DNA of 64,000 nucleotides. Origin: Triangularia verruculosa. Lineage: Eukaryota > Ascomycota > Sordariomycetes > Sordariales > Podosporaceae. Location of the stretch: NCBI GenBank assembly GCA_033296885.1, contig MU863879.1, positions 124,001 through 188,000 of the forward strand, written 5' to 3'. Shown here in pieces: positions 1 to 12,484 of the stretch. Each line of letters begins with the position of its first letter. The stretch's first letter is position 1. The translations under genes and the position numbers were made by a program. The notes below the pieces were generated by a model. The model was not told the DNA's origin, did no database searches, and was given only the letters and a program-made list of their open reading frames with translations.

Positions 1-221
1 TTCCAATTGATGCTGGTAGACCGTCGGCTTATCGAGGACGATGTTCTCGGGTCAGCGCTGCTGCGGCGCTGGTGGTGATGGCTGATGTTATCAGGATCAC
101 TCGAGGTGGACGACGGTTGCGCGGCTTGTGGGCTCAGCACCGAGTTGGACGAATTGACATGAGGAACCTCGACGCGCGAAGTGTCACCGTCTTCGGAGGA
201 AACTGATGAGTGCCTCGTCAT
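1..221 (-). CDS. Ser-rich protein, N-terminal part, runs off left edge
   Basis: An open frame on the minus strand begins at an ATG at 219-221 and continues without a stop to base 1, giving at least 73 residues. It begins MTRHSSVSSEDGDTSR and is rich in Ser, Thr, Gln, His and Arg, which is typical of a disordered fungal N-terminus. No domain is visible in this part, so the function cannot be named. The start is the first in-frame ATG. The gene is divergent from PMS1, with about 2.2 kb between the two starts. An unspliced chance frame is possible, but the composition argues for real coding. Confidence 0.6.
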   Translation of the reverse strand, partial: MTRHSSVSSEDGDTSRVEVPHVNSSNSVLSPQAAQPSSTSSDPDNISHHHQRRSSADPRTSSSISRRSTSINW

Positions 222-2403
222 CCCAGCAGGGTCGGTGGCGGACGACTCCTGCCCGGGGGATACCAGTGTGTGTTATGGCAGGTTGCGCTTTTCGATGCGG
301 TGCGGTCCTTGGCAGGTCAAGGGACGGGAGACGGGAGGGAACGGACTTTGGACGGGCGCGACAGCGATAGAACGCTGGGCATGAGTCGGCGCCGACAGAC
401 TTTTCGGGGTAGTGGGGAATGTTGAGTAGCACCGGAGCGAGGGCTGGGCTACTGGGCATCTACTCGTGTGTCGTCGTAGAGGGCAGCATTCACCAAGCTT
501 TCCCTATCGCCGGCGAACCTCTGGTCAGGATGAAAAGCAAATTGACGTGAAAAACCGAGAGCATTGAATTGGGTGGTCGATGCAGCTCGGCTCTGGGCTG
601 GCAGGCTAGCAGGTGCACAGTGCTGCAGCCCGCTATTCGCTATTGGCCGTGCTCTAGCTTGGAAACAAGCGTTCCGACCAGCCTCCAAACGGGCCGAGAT
701 GATTCGACGCCAGTTGCCGCAGTGGCTTTTATGATGGGGATTCTGATAGCAGCGCCCCGGCTGTGATGTCCTCTGTCCGTATCTTCACCCAGCACTTTCT
801 TCGAGTCCGAGCCTGTTTTGGATTTTGTGTATAGGGATCCTCAGCGGCGGTGGGGTAGTGTGTCGCACGGCGGATGAAACCAACAATACCGCGAGAACCC
901 TGGATTTTCAGGGCGAGAGCAACGAGGGGATCCCAGAATTCTTCCGGATCGGCACAAAACGTTTTCGGTGCCAGTGCCAGTGCCAGGATTCAGGTGACGT
1001 TTGTGACATCAACAGCGTGTTTGTCGTATGGCGAACGAGCGACTTTGTCTCAGAGAACACAAAAGACAGACAACCGACCCAAAACGAATGCTCCCTACTA
1101 CTGTACTTTCTTTAGTCCAGGAAGAGAGAACCCGGATGTGATAAGGCTGGCATGGGCGGCGGAAGCTGCGGAATATAAGCTCCAGAACGGCAGCGGGCGG
1201 CAAGCTGGGAATCATCTCCCTCCTGCAGCATGCACCACACCTTTTGCTTTATTGACCGGGAGGTAGGAAGTGGCTGGCCACAGTCCGGTCTGCCTCACCG
1301 GCATACATTCTTCAGCTCTCACTTCCGGCACCTGTCTCTAGGTGAGAGCGAGGCATACGCAATCCTTCCGACATGGCGACCACTGAGACCAACAGGAAAG
1401 GCAGCTGCTCGAGCTCATCGGCGATCATCAGGCTTTTCGATTTTCTGTGACAGCGGCCGGTCCCAGGAAAGGCGGGAATCAGCACCGAAAACTGCCAAAA
1501 TGTTGGCAGATTGTGGGTCAACGACTCCTGGAAGTGTCTTTCTGAAATGCTAGCGCTGCATATCGCTGCTGATGGCATATGCATCTTGCGCGGTGAAGCA
1601 CATATGGACGAGCTCCCGTCCATTCACTGGTCCCAGTGGTGGTGAAACCCTTATCCCTCATCACGAGTTATTTCGCTTTCTGTCTGCAATGCTCCCATCT
1701 GGCTGTTGATATGCCGAGCTGCTCAATTGGCTACCGCATCAGCCAAGCATAACGTCATCTGGAAATAGCCGACATGCATAAAAGGCTCCGTTGTTACGCT
1801 GTGCAGAGAACGGTTTTGGAGGAAGATTGAGACCTGATTGCGATCTATTGAGGTGATTGATCGATTGCAGACACAAAAGTTGCGGCGAGTCAGAAAAATG
1901 CTGATGTGCGTCGACTTGCATGGTCTAGCATCTGTCGTGTTGCGTAGCCTCTGGACCCTTCGGATAGCGATCTGACCCGCTCAAACGTCGAGAAAGGCTT
2001 AAAGTTAGAGGCAGAAATAATGTAACATTGCCGTATCGATTGTGTGTTTCGATAAGGTGCGTTACACGGCAGCTGACACGAGCCAAATCACTTGTTATCA
2101 TTACCAATAGAAGTTCTATACGGATATTCCCAGCGTGGTCAAGGTCTTGTTCGTAAGCTCATTGGATGGCGGGGTAAGCTCAGCTCCCAGCTGGAGGGGT
2201 GCCTGCTTCAATTATCAGTGCGCGTGTCACTGCAGACAGGAACGCGTCGCGTCTCGGATTCCAACTTTAATTGATTTCTCGGTGTAACACACCACCAACT
2301 TCATCGGCGCCAACATGAGATGATCTGATGTCCTAATCAGGCCGTATACTGCGACACCAAAGAGCCGTGTTGCTGAGGGTGGGAGGGCATCATTACAAGT
2401 AAT
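222..2403. other. Intergenic, shared upstream region of the left-edge gene and PMS1
   Basis: No convincing gene is seen. The open frames here (for example 874-1266) have no recognisable domain, no good splice structure and unbiased composition. A short CAGTGC(C) repeat lies near 967-987. The region presumably holds the upstream sequences of the two divergent flanking genes. Confidence 0.6.
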
Positions 2404-5400
2404 ATGGCATCCAACGTCACCATCAAAGCCATCGACTCGAGTGCTGTCCACCAGATTCAGGCTGGCCAAGTCATCGTTGACTTGTGCTCCGTAGCTAAAG
2501 AGCTCGTGGAGAATGCTGTGGATGCTGGGGCAACTACCATTGGTATTCATGAAATCCACTACGCTTAGGAGAACATTCGTTAACCTCGTGTGCAGAAGTC
2601 AAATTCAAAAACCAAGGCCTGGACTCCATCGAGGTTCAAGACAATGGAGCTGGCATTGAGCCACACAACTACGAGCCAGTCGCGTTGAAGCATTATACGT
2701 CCAAACTCTCGACGTACGATGATCTCTCGACACTTCAGACCTTTGGCTTTCGCGGGGAGGCATTGTCTTCCCTCTGCGCACTCTCCAAATTCTCGGTCGT
2801 AACATGCACCAAGGAGCAAGTTCCTCGCGCCACAAAGCTCGAGTTTGAGATGTCTGGGAAGCTCAAGAGCACCAGTGTTGTATCGGGCCAGCGTGGTACA
2901 TCTGTATTTGTTGAGGACCTTTTCCGCAACCTCCCAGTACGCCGCCGTGAGCTGGAAAGAAACATCAAGAGAGAGTGGGGCAAGGTCATCAGCCTGCTAA
3001 ACCAGTACGCCTGTATTCAAACTGGCGTCAAGTTTACCGTCTCTCAACAGCCAACCAAAGGCAAGAGAATGATCTTGTTCTCGACCAAGGGAAATCCCAC
3101 AACGCGTGAGAATATTATCAATGTGTTTGGAGTAAAGACAATGAATGCTCTCATCACGATGGATCTCAAGCTACAACTTACACCAACTGCTGGACCTCTT
3201 GTCAAGGGGAAAGCTAGGGCCGACGGAAGCAGTACTGAGGTTAGGGTACTCGGACATGTCTCCAAACCGACGGCCGGTGAAGGCCGCCAAACCCCAGACC
3301 GCCAAATGTTTTACGTCAACGGCCGACCCTGTGGTCTGCCACAGTTCGTCAAGGTTATCAACGAGGTGTATCGCTCATACAATTCTTCGCAATTGCCATT
3401 CATATTTGCAGACATTCAACTCGACACTCATCTCTACGATGTTAACGTCAGCCCAGACAAGCGAACAATATTGTTGCATGACCAGGGTCAAATGCTTGAC
3501 AATCTCCGAGAATCTTTGATTGAGCTTTTTGAGACCCAAGATGTTACCATTCCCATGTCGCAAGCACAGGGGCTGAAGCAAACGCCGTTTAAGAAACCGA
3601 CGCTTGCCCGCTCCCAGACACCAGCCTCGGTTGTTTCCGCCAGCAACAGGAGGACAGCCACGCCGTCTCACCATTCTTCGGAACCAGATTCGCCGCCTCC
3701 ACAGAGACGGCCTTCGGTGGACCCGAACGGTCATTCTGAGGACAAGACCGATGAGAGAGACGAGGACTCGGAGGATCAAGACGAGACAGAGGCGGAGAGC
3801 ACCAATCCATCTAGAAGACTAACAACTCGCCCAGGGCCATCTGCTACCTCTTCTCAGAGCAGTCCCTCACTTTCCCGGTGGCTTGAGAGAAAACCTGTTA
3901 GTAGGGGAACAAGCCAGCTCTCAGATAAGACGCGATCAAACCCGCCAGGGCCAGAACAGGATGAAGTGAACAGCAATGCAGTCGAAGAAGATGATCGGGA
4001 AGATTTGCCTAGCTTTCAGGCCAGTCAAATTCAAGGCTTTCATGCGGACTCGCAACCAGTCACCCAGCAACCAGACGATGCTCGAACGTCTGATCATGAG
4101 ATGGAGGATGCCGAAGATGAGCCACCACAGTCTTCAATCCCGGTGATCCCGCCCCCGTCGCAGCCTCCAGCTCCACGGTCTAGTCCAATGGCGTCGGCTC
4201 GATTCAAACGTTCCACACAGGAAGTGGCGACGATAACTATAGGTGATTCGACAGTGACAAGTGTGATTAGAAGCCCTCTGAAACGATCGAGAATTGAGGA
4301 GCCTTCGAGACCTTCACAAAGGTCTAGTGCCACGAAAGCTGGGAAGAGAACTGTTCCAATGCCCTCATTTGGTGGTCGCCTAACTCAGATGTTTTCTGCT
4401 GCGTCCAGTCGCAAGGAAGGGCAGATGGGAGATCTTGAGATAACAACTGAAGAGGTAGATGTCGAAGACGAGGATATTGAGGAGGTAGAGGAAAATGAAG
4501 AAACATCCGACGCAGGTGAGCCTGCAGAGGAGCAGGAAGACGATAACGAGGAGTCCCTGTTTGTATCGCAGGGAGGGGACAATGATGTAGAGATGGGTGA
4601 AGATGAGGCGCCCTCTTCTTCTCTTGACGAGCATGAGGAATCGCAACCCGAAAGCGGCGATAATCAGGGCACACCGTTAGATGCTGACAGTCCAAGAGAG
4701 TCTGTTGAGGAATCCGAATGCTGCGACCATGACGCAGTTGATGATGAATACATCGACGAGGAAGAAAAGAAAGCCCAAGAAGACAAAAAGGTACAGGCTC
4801 TGATCGACGCCGCCGAAGCCGCCGCAGTCGAAACTTCAGAAGAAAGCGAAAAGCGATCTCAAATGCTCCTCAAAGGCCGTCCAAAACGAAAGGACATGAC
4901 CCTCAACCTCATCCACAGGGTCAAAACCAACGAAAAGGAAATCCACCAACACATCACCTCCCTCTCCAAACACCTCTCACCCCAACAAACCCAACCCGCC
5001 CCAACCCAGGACAGCGACGACGGCCTCGAGGCCGCCAATCCCGAAGAGAAACTCTCCCTCAAGATCACCAAAACCGACTTTGCCAAAATGCAAATCATCG
5101 GGCAGTTCAACTTGGGCTTCATCCTCGCCGTCCGCTCTGCCTCCTCCTCCACCGATGACGACGAACTCTTCATCATCGACCAACACGCCTCAGACGAGAA
5201 GTACAACTTTGAGCGCCTCCAATCCACCACCACTGTCCAATCCCAACGTCTTGTTCAGCCCAAGCTCCTTACTTTGACTGCCGTTGAAGAAGAAATCATT
5301 CTTGAGAACCTCGACTCATTGGAACGGAACGGTTTTGTGGTTGCAACAGACACCTCTGGAGACTCCCCTGTCGGGTCGAGATGTCAGCTCCTCACTTTAC

Positions 5401-5783
5401 CACTATCAAGGGAGACAACGTTCGATCTCTCGGATCTGGAAGAACTCATATTCTTGCTAGGGGATAACCCGACTAGCTCGGCCACGACGATACCACGGCC
5501 CTCAAAAGTGAGGAAGATGTTTGCCATGAGGGCCTGCAGGAGCAGTATCATGATTGGGAGGGCGCTCTCGGAGAGGCAGATGGAGAAGGTGGTGAGACAC
5601 ATGGGGGAGATGGAGAAGCCGTGGAACTGCCCGCATGGGAGGCCGACGATGAGGCACTTGTGTGGGTTGGGGAGCTCGTTTGAGGGGAAGACGTGGCAGG
5701 AGGGGAGGATGAAGAAGCCGGATTGGAAAGGGTGGTTGGGGCAGCAGAGGAAAACGAGGAAGGGGAAGGGTAGGGCGGAGTGA
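2404..5783 (+). CDS. PMS1: DNA mismatch repair protein PMS1 (MutL homolog, MutL-alpha endonuclease subunit)
   Basis: Two exons, 2404-2542 and 2596-5783, give 1108 aa; the 53-nt intron has a GTTAACC branch site. In the family, PMS1 pairs with MLH1 to form MutL-alpha and nicks DNA after mismatch recognition in the nucleus. The N-terminal GHKL ATPase motifs are present: ELVENAVDAGA (about residues 34-44), DNGAGI, and TFGFRGEALSSLCALS. The middle, about residues 350-810, is acidic and disordered. The C-terminal endonuclease domain has the metal-binding motif DQHASDEKYNFE (908-919), ACR (1026-1028) and CPHGRP (1058-1063), so the nuclease should be active. The start is the ATG just before the conserved IKAIDSSAVHQIQAGQVI segment. 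The length is at the long end for the family because of the linker. Confidence 0.97.
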
Positions 5784-6472
5784 GAAGGTGAAAGTAAAGG
5801 ATGATTGGGGAATGGTTAGTGGATAGTGGTAATGATAAACATTGTGCAGATATTTGAGAATATCGCTGAAGGAAATATTGACAAATACACAATTCTCGTT
5901 CAAAGCTTCAAAGAGCAAAGGTTTTTCAAGTGTGCTATCCTATCCTCTCATACGACAACACTTTCGTGAAAGCTTTTTTGGTTGCAAAGGCTTGCTTGCA
6001 GAGAGACCCATATCCTAATTTGCCTTTTGTTATTGCCATCTCAACATTGAACATAACGACGATGAAACCCATTCCTACTCACATATCTTCTTCCTTAAAA
6101 CCGAAGGCGTTGAAAGCTCCAACAGCCCTAACCCAGGATATGCAGGATGCTAAACCAATCATCAGATGCAGGGTCTTCGCTGCAGTGAGCTCAGAGTCAC
6201 GTGCAAGGCACCGTGGCACTCCAGTTCCAAGTGTGGCGTAGGTGTTGGAGCTGAAGCTTGGCGCTGCGTCACGCAACCACCGTTGCTGCAGGCCGTTGTC
6301 GTCAAGTTGGCTGCGGTTTCAAACATTCAACCTCCCCGTCAACAGTCTTGATTGCTTCGCAACGGTGAATAAACCCCGGTATACACTCTCACAACTCACG
6401 ATCGTATAAATCTCGTCTTCTATCTTCGAATCGACTCCCCTTGGCGAAGCCTAAGGGCTGTCAGTTGCCACG
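5784..6472. other. Intergenic, PMS1 3' end and TMS1 promoter
   Basis: The space holds the PMS1 3' flank and the upstream region of the next gene, both on the plus strand. A possible TATA-like stretch (CGTATAAATC, near 6402-6411) lies about 65 bp upstream of the TMS1 start. No further gene is seen. Confidence 0.5.
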
Positions 6473-8082
6473 ATGGGCGCCCTCCTCTCGATACCGCTGA
6501 TGGCGGTTCCAAGCTTGGGCACAGTATGTCATCGCGATCTCGAAAGAGTCAACCTAGATAGGCCACAATGAGCTGACAGGAATTCTCCAGCTTATATCAT
6601 TTGGAGCAAGTTGCTGTGGTGCCGCGACATGCTCCATGGTGTGTAGCGCATGCGGGAAATGCGGTAACAGGTTCGCGACAACCCCGCCTCCAAGTCCTCG
6701 ATACCAATATACTAACCTAGCATCTCGATAGTGTCGCAACCCGTATCGCATACGCTCTCATCCTTCTAGTGAACTCGATATTGTCTTGGATAATGCTCAC
6801 GAAATGGGCCATCGAAAAGCTCCAACACCTCATGCTCGACTACGTCAAAATCAAATGCGGCGAAGGGGACTGCTACGGATGGCTGGCTGTACACAGAATC
6901 AACTTTGCCCTCGGAATGTTCCACCTCGTCCTCGCTGCCCTCATGCTTGGCGTCCACTCGTCTAAGGACCCGCGCGCCGCCATTCAGAACGGATTCTGGG
7001 GACCCAAGATCATTGCCTGGCTCGGCTTGATCGTGCTCACCTTCTTCATCCCGGATACTTTCTTCCAATTCTGGGGCAACTATGTCGCCCTCATCTGCGC
7101 CATGCTCTTCCTCATCCTCGGTCTCATCCTCCTCGTCGACTTGGCCCATAACTGGGCCGAGTACTGCCTCGCGCAAATCGAGGACTCCGAATCCAAGACC
7201 TGGCGCGTTATCCTTATCGGCTCGACCTTGGGCATGTACCTTGCCTCGCTAGCTATGACTATCATCCAGTACATATTCTTCGCCCGCTCCGGTTGCTCGA
7301 TGAACCAAGCCGCCATCACTATCAACTTGCTCTTGTGGATCGCTATTTCGGTTATTTCTGTTCACCCAACCGTTCAGGAGTACAACCCCAAGGCCGGCCT
7401 CGCCCAGGCAGCCATGGTGGCGGTATACTGCACCTACCTCACCATGTCGGCCGTCTCCATGGAGCCAGATGAGACGGAAGATCACCACTGCAACCCCTTG
7501 ATCGCCGGCCAAGGAACTCGGACAACCACCGTCGTCATCGGTGCCCTTGTCACCATGCTAACGGTGGCTTACACCACCACTCGCGCAGCAACCCAGTCCC
7601 TCGGTCTCGGCGGAAAGGGAGGTCAAATCCGTCTCCCAGATAGCGAAGAATCCGCCGATTACGAGCACAGCCTCATTACCACCCAACCAGACAACTCCCG
7701 CCGCCAAATGCGCGCTGAAGCCCTTCGTCGCGCAGTTGAAGAGGGCAGTCTTCCCGCTGATGCGCTGTTATCAGACGATGACGACACTAGCGTCCACAAC
7801 GGCAGCGGAAGCAACAGCGCAAACGACGACGAGAGGTCGAGCACGCAGTATTCCTACGCCATGTTCCACATTATCTTCTTTTTGGCGACGGCGTGGGTGG
7901 CGACGTTGCTGACGAGTGATTGGGACGATAAGAAGGTGGCGGACGGGTCCGACTTTGCGACGGTGGGGAGGACGCTGTGGGCCAGCTGGGTCAAGATTGT
8001 GAGCGGGTGGGTTTGCTATGCGATGTACACCTGGACGTTGGTGGCGCCGATTATGCTGCCGGAGAGGTTTGAGTTTGAGTAA
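6473..8082 (+). CDS. TMS1: SERINC/TMS1-family multi-pass membrane protein
   Basis: Three exons, 6473-6523, 6591-6670 and 6732-8082, encode 493 aa. The introns are 67 and 61 nt; the second has a perfect ACTAACC branch site. The start MGALLSIPLMAVPSLGT and the Cys-rich stretch ASCCGAATCS...CSACGKC are hallmarks of the SERINC/TDE1 family. About ten hydrophobic segments follow, with the conserved SWIM, WAEYCL and C-terminal WVKIVSGW regions. SERINC proteins sit in endomembranes and the plasma membrane and act on lipid distribution; a direct serine-incorporation role is disputed. A polar loop rich in Asp, Ser and Asn near residues 345-375 precedes the last spans. The two small N-terminal exons decide the start. 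Nothing looks broken. Confidence 0.96.
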
Positions 8083-9201
8083 GATTGAGTGGAAGAGAGG
8101 GAGAAGGGATATTGCATAGTACAGTACAGTAGAGCTGCGGCTACAGGGTTTGTTTGTTTGGGGCATTTTGGAGTTTTGGGAGTTTTAGCTTGAGTGGGCG
8201 ATTGTTTGGTAGAGATGATGTGTATAACGAAGGAATGGAACAGGGGAATTATAAATCGATACCACTGTTATGTTTGATAGCGTAGCATCTCATGTCTCGA
8301 TCTATATTCTCAATACCATTGCATCATGACCTTTTGATAACCTACCTATGTTGATGACATTACCTGTCCATAGGGTTGAAACGTTTTGTTTTCTTTTATA
8401 TGAACAAAAAGGAAGGAGTGAGTGAAAAAGGGAGTTGGTGAAATATACACGTCTTGCCTCGCAGAGAGTAGAAGAACGGCGATGTTCACCCATCTATACC
8501 TAGCGACACTAGGGGAAGGGGAGAGCTTGATGGGGCTGGCTTTTTTGGCCGGTCTGTCTGTCTATCCTGTCTATCGGTGATGTGCGCCTATGGCAAGAAC
8601 ATGGGATCTTGAAAAAGGTCAGGTCAAAAAAGCAAGCTTGCAAGGGAAGATGATGCTGTTGTGTTGCACGTGTCCCTCAAGGTTCTCATTTTGTACGACG
8701 TACAAGTTCATTTGCGGTTTAGATTGGGGAGATTGTGATGGAGACAACTCCGGACAGAGAGGTGCAGGTTATACTGTGGGAAGCCGTCACCGAGACCAAG
8801 GGAGGGGGAGCGATGGGCTTTGTGTGTGCTGTGTGTTGGGGATGTCTGCATGTAGGTTTGTTTGTACGATTGTTGGCCCGCAGGTAGGACGGGTTATTAG
8901 ATGGCCAGTTGAATACTCTTGTCTCTTGAGTCTTTGTACGCCACACTCTTCTGATGCTGTCCTTTTTACGTCTCGGCGAGATACCGAAGTGATGCGTTTC
9001 GGCGAGCATATCTTGGGGTAAATTGATTACACACACTGCTGGTTGTCTGGTATTACATCATCTGCACCTAACCCCCCATCCCCCCCCCCCCAACTTCCCT
9101 CCTCAATTTTTCTACTACCATATCCCGCCCCCGTCTTCCGAGACGAGCCGTCTCGTCCCGAGCCACCACCGAAGGAAAAGAGGGTGTGTAGGACCCGATG
9201 G
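8083..9201. other. Intergenic, no gene recognised
   Basis: Downstream of TMS1. The longest plus-strand frame (8590-9021) shows no domain, and its antisense frame is equally unconvincing. A C-run (9079-9090) and pyrimidine-rich DNA lie just before the inverted-repeat element at 9207. Confidence 0.5.
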
Positions 9202-9206
9202 GGCGG

Positions 9207-9461
9207 CACGCCGTGGACAAAATAATTGGTACTGCAAGCCAGGATCACACCTTGAGAATAGTAAAAAGAGACCTATCGACTATCTTTTTAGGACTTATTA
9301 CTATCTTCTAACGGGGTAGAGGTATCTTTAAGACCTATTAACTATCTTTTAAGGCCCATTAACTATCTTTCAAGGCCTATTGACTATCCTTTACGGCCTA
9401 TTAATTATTTGTAAATGCTGTATTCCCACTTTGCAGTGCCAGTTTTTCTGTCCAGGACGTG
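9207..9461. mobile_element. 255-bp MITE-like element, copy 1, with 5-bp target duplication
   Basis: The left end reads CACGCCGTGGACA and the right end, reverse-complemented, reads CACGTCCTGGACA. The two ends pair over at least 31 bp with about 25 identities (both continue into ACTGCAA). The flanks are GGCGG at 9202-9206 and GGCGG at 9462-9466, a perfect 5-bp target duplication. There is no coding frame, so it is non-autonomous. The interior is AT-rich and carries a 21-bp tandem repeat. A second copy of exactly the same length lies at 19813-20067 with a different 5-bp duplication. The CAC start and 5-bp duplication recall Transib-type elements, but the superfamily is inferred only. Confidence 0.9.
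9330..9413. repeat. Four 21-bp tandem units inside the element
   Basis: Four consecutive 21-bp units share the core CCTATTAACTATC followed by TTT(T/C)AAGG. The last unit is the most diverged. The matching part of copy 2 (about 19950-20010) holds similar units with CCTTTTAACTATC. Confidence 0.8.
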
Positions 9462-9466
9462 GGCGG

Positions 9467-11987
9467 AAAGGGGGTGTGCTGCCTCTCAGCAGTAACTAAA
9501 GATTGGTGCGTCAGGGCGCATGTGCGAGAGACCATATGACCTCGCACTGGTGCGAGGGACTTCTTTCCTTTCCCCTTCCCTTCCCTGCAAAAGGGTGGGT
9601 GGTAACTGGCGTGTTATCTCGGAGAGATTGGCCGGTGAAGGATGGCCGAGATGCAGACTGATTATTGCCCGACGGTGACTGATATATCGATACTATGCTC
9701 GGTGTTGCGGTGTCCAGCCGGGAAATTCTCGCCTTGACCGGGTACCTTTGTTCATGTCGGTATGTGAGTCCTTCTGCGTGTAAGCCGCGGTGGCTATCAC
9801 CCGCTCCACCTGTCTGCTTCTGCTCGGTGTTGGAGGGTTCTCATGCAGAGAAGCATATTTGCTCCCCCCCACCATCAATCCCACCCAGAGCGCTGCCGTC
9901 CGTAATCAAAAAGTGCGAGTGTAGGGAACCCAGTGTTACCTCCTCCCGCGCAGTTCGACGCACCTTGAAAGAAATGGCGCAATCTTTGAGAGCTGCCGAC
10001 ATCACCTCCATGTAGTAAGCGGCCAGCATCATACAGTCCAAACTTCCACAACTCAAAACCTACGGCAAAAAATCCCCAAGGTGATAGGAAACCTAATTCC
10101 GAGATCTGCGGCCCGAGTCTCGGCCGGAAAGAACCTCCTCTCTTCCCACGCAGCAGCGAGGCCTGGGGTCTAAGCCAGGCAGGCTTGACATTCAAGCCCC
10201 TGCTGTCAAACCACCGGGGATGCCAATGATAGGTGTTGTGCGAGTCTCATCCTTACACACGAAGGAAAAGATAAGGGAAATTCCTCTGTCCCAACAATGC
10301 GAGGACTGGGTCGAGACCATGGCCTGGGGTACGCAAGAGCACCTTTGTTGTGCAACATATGGTCACGTTATACGAGGCGGCCAGCTCTTCCCCCCCAACC
10401 TACCCTTGTCCTTGCCAACATCTTCTCTTTACACCAAAAAAGATCCTATCACCAAAAACACACCTTCCATCCGGCCATCAGCCCAGAACATGTCGGTACC
10501 TCGTTCGAGAAAAGGGGGCGTCCAACCACGAGATTCGTCACAAGACCACCTACAGTGCGAGGTGGTAGCTTTCGACGGGAAGCTGCAGCGCATGGATGGA
10601 GGGTAGGTTTGTTGGGCAGAAGAACAGCCCAAACATCCACCGCTTTTCTGCTCGTTCGCGGGATCCGTTGAGAAGAGAAATACCCAGGATAGCCGCCGAG
10701 TTTGCAGCGCGGGAAATGATGCTGCTGTGTGTCTTTGCCGGCAGGAAAGTATTTCCCCGAGGCTTGAGAGACAGCAGAGAGTCAGAGTTGGCCCCGCAAC
10801 ACCAGATGGCATTGTTGTGATAACAATCATGCAAAAGAAGGCCCGAGGCAGCACATATCGCTGCGCGCCTGAGATTTACTGCAACTCTTGTGCAAAGAAG
10901 CTAGGCGCTCTACATGTACGGAGGTGTCGGCACTGCTGTGTTCAAGAAAAACGAGCAAAAGCGTTCTGCCGCATACCGGCAGAGGTAAAGCATCAGGAGA
11001 GCGCCAGAGCCCTCGCTGTAGCCGCCGCATGCGAAGCAAACAAACGTCCTCGAAACCATTAAGCATTGTTGTCTCGGTCTTGGTGCGAATCGAGACGTGT
11101 TGCAGACAGCGCACACTGCACCGCTGTATCGACAACTCCGCGGCAATATCTGGCCGTCCATATCTCGTAGATCGGTGGTCTCATTGGGATCCCTTCGGCC
11201 GGCATGGCCAGCGAAGCATCGTGTGTGGAAAAAAGAAGTGTGGTCGTACCATTCTAGCAAACCCACAAACCGGTCGGAGGACAGCATCGAATCGGCACTG
11301 GACGCAAAACGAAAACACCAATTCCTCGGCATGTATGAGAGGCTATCATGCTCATAACTGTGACCGATGGCATTTCGTGAGCAGCGCCCTGAGACGTCTT
11401 GATGATGCTTGTGCCACCAAGATAACACCTCGAACAAGGACATGGCCTGAGATCTATGCGTGGAAAAGTGAGCTGTCATGTTCATACCAAGATCGCCCAG
11501 CACCTATCCAAGCCCCCAGGTGTCACAGCGGACTGATCGGTCGCGAAATCCTGCACATTGAGCGGCTCAAACATCTAACCCCGGTCAGTTGGGTTATGGC
11601 GCGATGGTGGAAGTTGTCATGAGTGTAGGGGGGCAACGCTAGAGCGATTTCCCCATGCCTTTCTATTCCTCTCGTTCTACCTCAGCGGGCTTGATGCGCG
11701 GGACGTCCCGCAACACCGAAGGCCGTCATCATACAGCTGGTCGCGTTAAATGGACGACCAGAATATAAAAGCCCCGTCCATCCCCTGGTGTGGCATGGAG
11801 TAAGAAGGCTTCTGTGCACCCGCAACACTACCACCTGAGAAGATCCTTTTTGCTTCCACCCAAATCCTCTTTCGCCAGGCGACCATGCCTCACAGCGTGA
11901 GAGATGACAAAGCTTCTGGGGAACGCACTCAAAGGTTTGTGATACCCATCCGTGTTGCCGCAAATATGCCGAGAAGTCCTCCTTCTC
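9467..11987. other. Gene-poor stretch between the element and a possible small gene
   Basis: Several medium open frames lie here (plus 10888-11622; minus 10910-11503), but they overlap each other antisense and show no domain or splice logic. One short segment, 10829-11062, would encode a peptide with several Cys (CAPEIYCNSC and CRHCC) and could be a relic of a zinc-binding protein. A TATAAAAG box lies at 11764. Confidence 0.45.
11764..11771 (+). promoter_or_regulatory. TATA box (TATAAAAG)
   Basis: A consensus TATAAAAG occurs in a GC-rich setting 217 bp before the putative small gene at 11988. The distance is long for the start codon but allows a leader of about 180 nt. Confidence 0.3.
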
Positions 11988-12239
11988 ATGTTATATAGTT
12001 CCAACCCACACCGATTCACTCCCCCACCGTCCAGTCAATCCGGTGGGAACCCCCAGAGCCAGCAGTCGCCCATGCTGAAGGCCTGGGAGGACGAGCACAA
12101 TCGCAACAACCTCACCATCAACGAGACGCTCTTTCACGGCGAGTTGACGAGGTGTGTCATGATTCATTTCGTGTCTCCGGAGCAGTTGTTCAGTTGATCA
12201 GTGGTACTGAGCGATTGTAGCGCCCGCACCGGGGCCTGA
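11988..12239 (+). CDS. Possible small two-exon gene, unknown function
   Basis: Exons 11988-12151 and 12221-12239 would give a 60-aa polar protein ending LTSARTGA. The 69-nt intron has a GTGTGT donor, a GTACTGAG branch-like site and a TTGTAG acceptor, and splicing keeps the frame open to a TGA. Residues such as LKAWEDEHNRNNLTINETLF look like real protein rather than a chance frame. No family was recognised. It could be one of the short stress or conidiation proteins common in these fungi, which is only a guess. Confidence 0.4.
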
Positions 12240-12484
12240 AGCAGCTTCAGCAACGATCGAGTTGGGTTCCGTTTTAGGCCGAACGTGCTGTGATGAGGAT
12301 AGGATCTTTGGCGTTCATTTTTCACAACGTTAACCGATTTCGTTGTATTTTTTCATTACTTTTGGTGTATTCCAGATAACCACCCAGTATGCTTGCAAGT
12401 GGAATGAAACCAGATGAACATCTCAAATGTCCACTCCCGCCCGTTAAACTGAAACTTTGCTGGCTGTAATAGCTAGGCGTGAAC

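Noticed and set aside
10888..11622. 244-codon plus-strand frame, with a 197-codon minus-strand frame (10910-11503) across it
   Set aside because: Neither has a domain, plausible composition or splice support; mutual antisense overlap suggests chance open frames in balanced-GC DNA.
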